DNA of 14,981 nt, from positions 1 to 14,981 of the forward strand of contig JAPEVF010001036.1 in assembly GCA_029747585.1 (NCBI GenBank). Reading direction: 5' to 3'. This document shows, piece by piece, positions 8,537 to 14,981 of the stretch. Source of the DNA: Pleurotus djamor (Eukaryota; Basidiomycota; Agaricomycetes; Agaricales; Pleurotaceae). The notes below the pieces were generated by a model. That model was given only the letters and a program-made list of their open reading frames with translations, had not been told where the DNA came from and ran no database searches. Positions within the stretch are counted from its first letter, which is position 1. Every line of letters begins with the position of its first letter. A program made the position numbers and the translations under genes.

Positions 8537-8693
8537 TAGGCTCGATTCCAGCCGTTCTGGTAAGTTTTGGGGAAAAGAGAAAATAATGGACGATATACTT
8601 ACCAGATATCTATTCCGAGTATTATTATTTTCCTCTCCTCTTTGCCCACGCAAATGAGGAACTAGATACCAACTACGACTGGGATCGAGCCTA
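8537..8693. mobile_element. 157-bp MITE with perfect 9-bp target duplication (Mutator-like)
   Basis: The element begins TAGGCTCGATTCCAGCCG and its other end, on the opposite strand, begins TAGGCTCGATCCCAGTCG (16 of 18 identical). Looser complementarity continues inwards (GGTAAG, then GAGAGGAAAATAAT-like tracts), so nearly the whole element folds back. It is flanked by identical 9-bp repeats CTCGTTACC at 8528-8536 and 8694-8702. A 9-bp duplication is the hallmark of Mutator-like (MULE) transposons, so this is best read as a nonautonomous MULE-derived MITE. The intact duplication suggests a fairly recent insertion. No coding capacity is present. The terminal GGCTCGATYCC resembles a tRNA B box, but no matching A box at tRNA spacing exists. 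Confidence 0.8.
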
Positions 8694-8702
8694 CTCGTTA
8701 CC

Positions 8703-10008
8703 ACTGCATCAGGCATTTGGCTGCCCTCTGACCATCATCTAGATTCGTCGGAAGGAGAAATGACAATTACTAGCGCATNAAAAAATTCAGAGGGGCGTGG
8801 AATCAGAATCTCGGCGCGAGAGACGTGCTCAAAACTGATTGAAAGGCGGCAGTATGAATAATAAGATGGACGGAGAACACAAATTGGTGAAAAGGAGGAT
8901 GAAAGTAACCTGCATTTTGGCTAAGAGAGATACGAGTGGCATTTTATAGGCAACGAGGCCGTAAATGTAGCGGAATGGGGAGTACACAACGGAAGATCAA
9001 GAAGATTCCGAGGGAAAAACTTCACGTCTCAGCATGATGTCTAGTACTGGAAAGCCTATGAAAGCACCATGGCCGACGTATCGCAGAACACAATGGTGAG
9101 ATATGGAATTGGGGGGAGAGATAGCAAGGAGCAAAGTGGATGCGATGTGCGGTCTGTTCATGCACGGAGTCACAAGGGAACGTTGAAAACCCAGACCAAA
9201 CCCAGATGGAAGGAAAACCATTGTTTGATGATAGTGTCAATGAAAACGGACGTGTTGATTTTCACCACTATTGAAGCTTGAAGCTTGAAGACTCATCCCA
9301 ACATCTTGAGATCAGAGGATAGAGTATGTGGCGGACATTTCGGAGGATGGGCTTATTAGGCGTGTTCGTGTTTGAGACGTGAGAGCAGAGAGCTATACAT
9401 GCATGGGCGAGAGGGAGAGGATGGAAGCCATTGTAGGCGTCCGATGCGGACTCGGACGATAGCCATAGCAACCTCCAAGGCCAATTTGTCTAACGCCAAG
9501 AGGGCGTCATGCTTCACGGCGATTCACGCAGATACAACCGATTCTCGCATTCGCGTTCTCTGGAAGATGTAAGATTTGATCCTCTTGAAAGACGGCAACT
9601 GCGGATGAGGGACTGAGGCGACAGGTACCCTTGGACGGCTAGAGGAGGTTCGAGGGGAAACATTTAAAAGTTAAAACCGGGTTCCATGGCCTGCGTGAGC
9701 AATGGAGTAGTGTGCATTGAGAAGACATATCCCAGCTGGATAGAGTGGGACGAGATGGCCAGGGTGAATATTTAATAATATTACTCGTGGGGCAGCGAGC
9801 TAGTAGGGGGAGAGAAGTGGGAGAGAAAAGATATGTGTGAACGTTCAAAGCAGGCCAAGGGGCCATGCCGCGGAGATTCAAGATTGTATATCCCAAGAGC
9901 GCGACGAGTCCGATGCTGAAATTCAAAAGTCAGATGGGCGGCGCTGGCGGAGTTCAAATGCTGCCATGAGGTTGGTTTCCCCTATTCCATCAAGTTCGCA
10001 ATCCAGTC
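8703..10008. other. Region upstream of the nucleotidyltransferase gene; no confident gene
   Basis: A TATA-like ATTTTATAGG at 8941-8950 precedes ATGs at 9034 and 9037 whose short frame, starting MMSSTGKPMK, ends near a GTGAGA donor at about 9094. Another ATG at 9069 (CACCATGGCC) opens a 70-codon frame. Neither could be extended convincingly through splicing. Bases 9269-9290 hold three tandem TTGAAGC units. An AT-rich dyad AATATT-TAAT-AATATT lies at about 9768-9783, some 230 bp upstream of the next gene's start, and could belong to its promoter. A reverse frame at 9639-9926 looks like a shadow. An N is present at 8779. Confidence 0.3.
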
Positions 10009-11043
10009 ATGTCAAATTCCATCCTGGTCACCACAGTCCATGCACACCAAGTAGAAGCGGCGAGAGCCGTATCCATGAGGTATGTTCTGCCTAACCTTTG
10101 GTGGCAACGTATCTGAACTCGCTCAGGCTTGATGCCGAGGGCGTCAAACATGTTTTCATTGGAGGCTTCGCTTGCGCCATCTTGGGGAGTGACAGGCCTA
10201 CACAGATGGGTATTGTCTATATTCCCAATATTGCAACACAACTGACGCACTCTGCACGATATNGATATCCTCATAGAGACTGNAGGCCGCAACATTGTAG
10301 AGCTACGTGACAAAATGGTACNCCTTGACGAAAGGTTGATGACCTCCAACATGAAATTATACTTTGTGCGGGTGCGTAATCTTCAGATCCATCATATGTC
10401 CCCGAGGTCCAACTTGCTCCAGGAACTTCCCCCCTCGCCATCATCATCGCACCCAACGCAGGACGACGTGGCGGAAGACACTGTCAAGAACAGCCGAGGC
10501 AACGTTTTGGTTGAGACAGTGGCCGCCGGGACGCTTGGGTTGCCTTCAATTGCGGGACCCATTTACCATGACGACAAGTCCGGTAACAACCTCCCTTTCA
10601 ACCTGTCTATCCCGCCATCTAATACCTAACGCCCCACAGACATCAAAATCCTCCACCCCTCTGTACTACCTCTCACCAAGCTCAGTCGCTGGGCAAGTCT
10701 GCGCGGTAGCACGCGCCCAGAGTCCATCATTAGATGTGGCAAAGATGCGCGGGACTTTATACTCCTCATTGGTTTTCTTGTGGACCTTGACTTGAAGCTA
10801 GGAATCGCGGATTACGAGGGCAAATCGAGAGCCAAGATGTTGCTCCTCGTCTCTACTTTTTACAACAGCTGCAAAGATAACAAAGAGTTTTGCGCGATGC
10901 TGCAGAAGGTGATGAAATCGGAGGATTGGGAGGATATGTTGAAGACTCCACCGTTGGAGGTGGAATCAGAGATCATGCCACCTGATTTCAGGAAGAGGAG
11001 GGTGGGAGAGCAAAAAGGAAAGGCGCGGTCTAGAGCTGCGTAG
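10009..11043 (+). CDS. Nucleotidyltransferase-fold protein (AbiEii-like NTase), four exons
   Basis: The model joins 10009-10079, 10127-10209, 10259-10582 and 10640-11043 for 293 residues; all junctions keep frame. The ATG at 10009 is the first in frame after a TGA at 9967. The protein has the signature of Pol-beta-type nucleotidyltransferases: VFIGGFACAILGSDRP (residues 33-48, GG motif) followed by M-D-I-D-I (51-55), whose two Asp would bind metal. Later blocks GNVLVETVAAGTLGLP (132-147), then IKILHPSVLPLTKLSRW (161-177) and STRPESIIRCGKDARDFILLI (from 183) match my knowledge of fungal and bacterial proteins of the AbiEii/AbiGii-like group, where a Lys in the TKL motif helps the active site. 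The C-terminus is charged and probably disordered. Introns 10080-10126 (GTATGT) and 10583-10639 (GTAACA) are canonical; intron 10210-10258 lacks a normal AG. Ns at 10263, 10283 and 10322 fall in the catalytic exon. Substrate is unknown; bacterial relatives transfer nucleotides to RNA or protein. Confidence 0.82.
10210..10258 (+). other. Intron with missing canonical acceptor beside the active-site codons
   Basis: The donor GTATTG and branch CTGAC are good, but the frame-restoring 3' end reads GCACG rather than GCACAG, so the 49-nt intron would be GT-CG as sequenced. The next AG in a usable place is at 10275-10276; splicing there (67 nt) keeps frame yet removes the D-x-D codons. An N five bases downstream suggests a weak base call. 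Confidence 0.65.
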
Positions 11044-11941
11044 AGACCAGCTTGGTATAAGAGCGGTGGAAGTGAACGGACTTACCTACCAGTGTTGAGG
11101 AGAAGGTCGTCAATGACTCAATACTGGGTGCCCACCTCTCTTATGTTCTAAATTGTAACTTGCTAGCTTGTCTCCTTCCCCACGTCATTCGGCCAGCGAA
11201 CGACGCACCCGCTCGTATGTCACCGTTGAAACTCCTTTGTTGCATGATTCATCGTGTCCTCGAATCTTTATCAACCTTTTGACAACATAATTCCTGATTT
11301 CCCGCCCATCCATCTTCCTCAGCATCCTCCTCAGCTCGCCGACCTACCGGCAACACGCTGGAGCTCTTGTTTTGCACCTCAATTGATACTCGGGTTCATC
11401 CAAGGGTCGACGGGGATGGACACTGCGATGGGCGGGGGTCACACAGGGTAACCCCCGCAAAAAATGCTTCTCTTCCTTGAGCTTGATCTGCGGCTTCTTC
11501 ATCAGAATTGTTCTACGGATTCTTTCTCCATTTTCTGCTCCTTGTCCCTTCTGCGGTAAGACGTGATCCATTTCAGGATGATTTTGCCTTTGGTAAGCGC
11601 TCTCCTCTCCTCTCTCCATCACCCCCAGCTCTTTCGCCATCGTGCTTCTGAGCAGGATCTGCAGCCTCCTATCTCGCCCTAGTCGGAGCTCGAAATGACC
11701 GACCCCCTTGAGGCGTCAACTTGGCGTCAACATCATGTCTCTCCTTAGCTGTAACCCCATATCTCGGCAAACACACGTCTAAAAGGAATAGACGCACCTT
11801 GGTCCCGTTAGGGGATTATATGAGGCCGAAGGTTATAGGGTTCCAATCGAAGACGGTACTTGGATGGTACGTTTTTATCAGTTCCTGTAGTTCAAACAAT
11901 GCTATCTATAATTAGAAAACTTACCACCACTCTTGGACACT
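11044..11941. other. Downstream of nucleotidyltransferase; no supportable gene
   Basis: A reverse frame at 11344-11640 encodes a charged 98-residue product starting MAKELGVMERG, without motifs; the forward strand there offers donor-like GTAAGA and GTAAGC sites as well, so strand is unclear. A near-tandem GGCGTCAACTT/GGCGTCAACAT lies near 11711. The hairpin at 11432-11458 is listed separately. The 3' UTR of the upstream gene must occupy the first part, but no clear polyadenylation signal is seen. Confidence 0.3.
11432..11458. repeat. 8-bp GC-rich hairpin
   Basis: GCGGGGGT and ACCCCCGC are perfect reverse complements around an 11-nt loop. It stands about 390 bp beyond the nucleotidyltransferase stop codon. 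Confidence 0.65.
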
Positions 11942-12061
11942 TCAAGCTGTAGTTCCTTCTATACCCCCTTCCTTGTACTCCGCGGACACCCACCGAGGAA
12001 ACTTGACTTCAGCATGATGTCGTATGCGCTCAGGCGTTTTCATCACATCATGAACGCGATC
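11942..12061 (-). CDS. Terminal exon of an unidentified gene
   Basis: After a pyrimidine-rich CCTTCTAG acceptor the reverse strand is open for 39 codons and ends at TGA. The peptide begins DRVHDVMKTPERIRHHAEV and contains FPRWVSAEYKEGG; it is polar with balanced charge and looks like real coding sequence, but I do not recognise a family. Upstream on the reverse strand, further introns are likely (GTAAGC to ATTATAG around 12189-12230; GTAAGT to GCGCAG around 12414-12478), and several exon frames between 12080 and 12420 are open, yet I could not assemble one continuous reading. The exon lies downstream of the membrane-protein gene that ends at 12749 and on the same strand, so it could belong to a separate small gene or, less likely, to a longer version of that one. 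Confidence 0.38.
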   Translation of the reverse strand, partial: DRVHDVMKTPERIRHHAEVKFPRWVSAEYKEGGIEGTTA

Positions 12062-12748
12062 CTAGAAGGAATAAATAAAGCAAGGAGTCGTTGCGGAGAA
12101 ATTTGAGGTCAAAGATTTGGCCAGCTCTAGAGAAACTCGAACCTGGTACATTGTCATCAGTTTTATTCGCTTCTAAAAGGCTATAATCAACTCACTGAAC
12201 TCCCTAGTCACCCACAGCTTACCCATTGCCGCCGTGGGTATTGCGTTGAACACTCGCGCTTCTCACCCTCCCCCTCAAATTTAACCTCCCCACGTCCATC
12301 TCCGCTCGAAATGCGTCAATCCGCAAGCCAATGCACTCGATGAACACGATGGGATGCTAGCCATTGCCGCGTTGATGAGACATTCGCCCATGTTGGTCGG
12401 GCCGGCTGCGCAGAAAAATGACCACCGTAAGTCAGCACCTTGTTCCTCAGCCCTAAATCACGTACAACAGACTTACCTTCCCTTCTAGACACTTGTCCCC
12501 ACTTCCTCTGCGCTACCCCATCCATCCCAAGCATCATCTCAAATATCTACCCCTCCCACTGCCCGCGGAACCCCAACTCCCAAATATGAACCTGTGCTCA
12601 TCGAATGCCTGCGCCAGAGAGGGTCCATCAGCACATAAAACCGCTTCTAGAAGATGGAGACGAACGATCCAGCCGTTCATGAGTCGTTCGAGGGGTATGT
12701 CGGGCTAGTAGAAATTCAAGAACCGTTCGTTTCCTTCTACTATGATAA
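12062..12748. other. Probable exons of the reverse gene ending at 11942; unresolved
   Basis: Splice-like signals occur on both strands: the same 70-nt segment near 12420-12489 can be read as a forward intron (GTAAGT, CTTCTAG) or a reverse one (GTAAGT, CTGAC, GCGCAG). The forward exon candidate after 12489 is Ser/Thr/Pro-rich and stops after about 50 codons. Inverted CGAACGA and TCGTTCG copies lie between 12660 and 12692. No family is recognised. Confidence 0.25.
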
Positions 12749-13803
12749 TTATTGACCTACTATGCTTGAGGCACGTGTAGACAACCCTTNGAANNCGTCG
12801 TCCCCGCCGTTTCGAGCAACCTGCAACAATCTNGGCGACACATGACTNNAGTTCATGAAACCATTCTGAGGTGAGCTGTCTGAAGAATAATGCACACCTG
12901 TATCTTTGGCGAGATCGCGGGCAAGGATCGTTGTAAACGGAGTGAGGAAAAGCTACAAATCCATACAGACGTGAGTATTGATCTGATTGTGTGCAGAGGT
13001 CGGACACTGACGATCGCTAGTCCGAAAAGGGACCATGTAGAGAAGCGAGTACGAAGCCACAATGCATACGTCCGTATGGAAAAAGAGACTAGCAGCAGCA
13101 AGTAATGATCACCGATCAACAGACTGAAATGATAGAGGCAACGCACTGCGCACTCACCGTTGGCGGATATGATGGTGATGCACATCAATACTACATTTAA
13201 GAATGAACACGGGTGCATTCAAGAAATTGAGAGGGGAGTAAGTATGCACACACCTGCTACGAAGACAGTCAATCTTCGTGAACTCTGGATTCGAGAAACG
13301 CACGACAATTAGACGGCGGAATACTAAGTACGACAAACTGGGTGGCAATGGATTGTGGAACATACGGATATGAGGCTGAGAGCCGCGGAGACGAGGCCTC
13401 AGGCCTCCGTACCGAGCGGTGAGATAGGTCGCATGGATCATGGAAAGGCGTCGCGATTTCCACAGAAAGACAAGCTAAGAAAGCACCAAGTTTATCTTGG
13501 GCCGAACGTGAGGAGAAAAGGATGCGGCATGCCTCATCGGAGAAGTTGAGACCGTAGTCGTAGAGCTATCGTTTTTGGTGTAAGATGATCTCTTGGTTGA
13601 ATTTGAGAAAGACGATACCAGTAGCGCAATGCTCCCATCTAATGCGTGTTCGGTAAGCACACCACGCTGAACTTAAGGAACCAACAGTAACAGTGCTCAC
13701 AGGCTAGACTCTGGAAAGAGCAACGTTCTTAGAGACAAAACGAGAGTAAGAGCAAGGACGTACGCACAGTGATAACCCTCAAATCTCCAAGGCATGAATC
13801 CAT
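12749..13803 (-). CDS. DUF6533-like multi-pass membrane protein, ten exons
   Basis: Reverse-strand exons at 13768-13803, 13692-13710, 13619-13638, 13533-13565, 13413-13474, 13339-13375, 13254-13284, 13158-13190, 13012-13088 and 12749-12952 join in frame for 183 residues. The N-terminal block ALLLYDYGLNFSDE (23-36), then LVFLWKSRR (37-45) and ATYLTAR (51-57), is the pattern of the basidiomycete DUF6533 domain (YDY, DE, W-S-R, L-T-RY). It continues into a membrane segment ending SFSIRTYALWLRTR, the family's usual R-(T/V)-YALW motif, and another hydrophobic stretch. Most introns are canonical with CTNAC branches; 13475-13532 uses a GC donor and 13376-13412 is only 37 nt, so exons 5-6 are the weakest. 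Relatives are usually much longer with about seven helices; here a TAA ends the frame after roughly four, and Ns at 12790, 12794-12795, 12832 and 12848-12849 fall in the last exon. It may be truncated, decaying, or have unmodelled 3' exons. Function of the family is unknown. Confidence 0.66.
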
Positions 13804-13843
13804 CGAATGACTTCAACGCCGACCAGGAGGCTTCGTTGCTGAT

Positions 13844-14026
13844 ATGCAGTCAGTTCAAAGGGAGATCTACCTTGTTTCGCGCCCGCAGAGCGGCAGCATA
13901 TTTATAAGACCATGTGTTGAGTATATTCCGGAGTCTGACCTGGCGTTGCTGATTGAAGGTACGCAGTCTGTCAAAATATCGGAGACACTAGCGCAAATCG
14001 CATGGGGGTATGGGTATGGTGACTAA
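13844..14026 (+). CDS. Short open frame of uncertain status overlapping a reverse promoter
   Basis: An ATG at 13844 opens 60 codons with protein-like composition (REIYLV, SGSIFIRPCVEYIPES, TLAQIAWGYGYG). A GTATGG donor near 14015 and a GACAG acceptor near 14064 would allow continuation in frame (ELFGENEQGS) for about 45 more codons. I do not know the family. It covers the TATA box of the reverse membrane-protein gene, which argues that it is either a chance frame or an older exon. Confidence 0.28.
   Translation: MQSVQREIYLVSRPQSGSIFIRPCVEYIPESDLALLIEGTQSVKISETLAQIAWGYGYGD
13897..13908 (-). promoter_or_regulatory. TATA box of the DUF6533-like gene
   Basis: CTTATAAATATG on the reverse strand lies about 95 nt upstream of the ATG at 13803, a normal distance for a fungal TATA promoter with a short 5' UTR. 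Confidence 0.5.
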
Positions 14027-14396
14027 AGGACCCGTTCAGGACGGCGATGATTTGACATGACAGAACTTTTCGGCGAGAATGAACAGGGTTCTATTTCAGA
14101 TGTATGTTCGATCGCGAAGTGTTGGAGGTGGAGGACGAACTTAGAACAGAAGACCTGCGAAGTCGAAGGTACAAGGAAAGGGGTGAAGGGGTATTAGGGG
14201 TGCTTTGGAGAGATGGTCTCCGAGAAGTCCGGGCAAGCTCTTCGGAAGTTTCTTCTTTCCGCCACGCGCCTTGCCTATTCATCATACTCATCGCATTCAA
14301 GAAAGGGTCGCACAAGTTTCGTACACGGTGTACGTGTCCTCCCATTGTAACATCTAGTGACGATTATGGCACGCCAGCGGTCAAATCCCTTCCCTC
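14027..14396. other. Gap between the two membrane-protein genes
   Basis: A forward frame at 14104-14433 encodes a Glu/Arg-rich stretch beginning MFDREVLEVEDEL, and the antisense is also open. No splice structure ties it to a gene confidently. A perfect 15-nt palindrome CGTACACGGTGTACG lies at 14320-14334. The 3' UTR of the DUF6534-like gene should fall here. Confidence 0.35.
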
Positions 14397-14919
14397 CTAC
14401 TGCCTACCAGGCCGCCCTACAGCCGAAGTCTGAGTCTCAAAGGAGCAGCTCGTCACCACGGTCGATATTGAATCTCCCCCTCCATGTTCATGTTCGCGCC
14501 CATACTCACCCTCATCATCCCCTCGTGAATGCCGAAACACTAACGGTCCAACAAAATTCTTCACCCTCCGTGCCGTTCCTACTTCTCTCCGCGATTGTGT
14601 CGTCAAACCTTGACTGGTACGGCGGGTGTGTCGCGATCGAGCGTTGAGAGTTGCTATCATCGAGTTGGCGTAGAGTTTTGAAATCATCATATCAGGGATG
14701 AGGTATCTAAAATAATATAGAATATAGAGGGAGTGGATGTTAGCAAGATGACAATGTCAGGGAACTTCTGGGCAGATCGAAAAGGGTAGGGAGAGAGGTG
14801 ATGGACAAGGACGGAGGAAATTATGAGCGAGACGTACAATGGTTCTGGTACAGAGGATGCAAATAAAGCAGCTTCGACGATCGTGCACACGAAGGTTAAC
14901 ATTCCAGTTTCGATGGTGA
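14397..14919 (-). CDS. DUF6534-like membrane protein, C-terminal part (5' end outside window)
   Basis: Exon 14838-14919 encodes TIETGMLTFVCTIVEAALF, and exon 14397-14706 begins LIPDMMISKLYANSMIATLNAR before a polar tail ending at a stop at 14397. The pattern of an IETG-start helix followed by a final helix leading to KLY-N-S-x-x-A-T-LN-R is that of the DUF6534 domain, common in agaricomycete seven-helix proteins of unknown function. The intron between them (14707-14837, GTACGT, CTAAC, TTTTAG) is 131 nt; a 15-nt microexon at 14753-14767 would also keep frame, but the shorter protein matches the family's spacing better. Upstream, 14920-14980 is a 61-nt intron (GTACGT, CTAAC, AACAG), so earlier exons lie beyond the right edge. 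The tail of about 75 residues contains a Gly/Glu/His-rich run. It is in tandem with the other membrane-protein gene. Confidence 0.7.
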
Positions 14920-14981
14920 CTGTTCCAGGACCAGGTTAGATTGAGTGGACGAGTGATAAGAGAGCGAAGAGCGAACGTACT

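Noticed and set aside
8500..8560. tRNA or tRNA-derived SINE suggested by GGCTCGATTCC (B-box-like)
   Set aside because: The A-box-like sequence upstream is poor and about 11 nt too close, no cloverleaf folds, and the motif is part of the MITE terminal repeat, present inverted at the other end.
10315..10629. Extra intron inside the nucleotidyltransferase third exon starting at GTGCGT (10372)
   Set aside because: The frame is continuous without it and no well-placed branch point was found; it remains a minor alternative affecting only a low-complexity insert.
11030..11090. Reverse-strand intron (GTAAGT ... CTACGCAG) overlapping the nucleotidyltransferase stop codon
   Set aside because: It would place reverse exons antisense to the well-supported coding exon; no matching reverse reading frame continues.
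12890..13106. Forward ORF with a good intron at 12971-13020 (GTGAGT, CTGAC, GCTAG)
   Set aside because: It is antisense to exons 9 and 10 of the DUF6533-like gene, whose family motifs decide the strand; the forward product has no features.
1..14981. The window starts AGTACGT and ends ACGTACT, a 7-bp inverted match at the very ends
   Set aside because: The right copy is explained as the splice donor (GTACGT) of the DUF6534-like gene; the match is most likely coincidence and not terminal repeats.

Overview
The window reads as nuclear DNA of a filamentous basidiomycete, most likely an agaricomycete. Base composition is balanced, no bacterial-style open frames exist, and coding segments are short exons split by introns of roughly 45-70 nt with GT(A/G)(A/C/T)GT-type donors, CTNAC-type branch points and YAG acceptors. 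Two genes look like members of families I know mainly from basidiomycetes (DUF6533- and DUF6534-type multi-pass membrane proteins). Isolated N bases point to a draft assembly or heterozygous positions. No tRNA, rRNA, CRISPR or complete transposase gene is visible.

Layout. 1-2.4 kb: no recognised gene; a few plausible introns and one unusually open forward frame. 2.4-5.1 kb: low-information DNA with short open frames on both strands, including a possible fragment of a retroelement protease. 5.1-5.95 kb: two 3'-terminal exons of an unknown forward gene whose last intron was enlarged by a Tc1/mariner-like miniature element. 6.2-6.87 kb: a dense cluster of TGATCA/TGGTCA motifs and short tandem repeats. 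6.87-7.38 kb: a small reverse-strand gene with tiny exons and a TATA box. 8.5-8.7 kb: a 157-bp miniature inverted-repeat element with a perfect 9-bp target duplication. 10.0-11.04 kb: the best gene in the window, a four-exon nucleotidyltransferase-fold gene. 11.9-12.06 kb: terminal exon of an unknown reverse gene. 12.75-13.8 kb: a ten-exon reverse gene for a DUF6533-like membrane protein with its TATA box. 14.4-14.98 kb: the 3' part of a reverse DUF6534-like gene running off the right edge.

The genes do not form an obvious pathway. The right part carries two membrane-protein genes in tandem on the reverse strand, facing the nucleotidyltransferase gene and an unknown terminal exon. The most unusual points are the nucleotidyltransferase intron, whose canonical acceptor is missing exactly beside the catalytic D-x-D codons so that ordinary GT-AG splicing would delete the active site in frame; the mariner-like element hidden inside an intron; and the TGATCA motif cluster.
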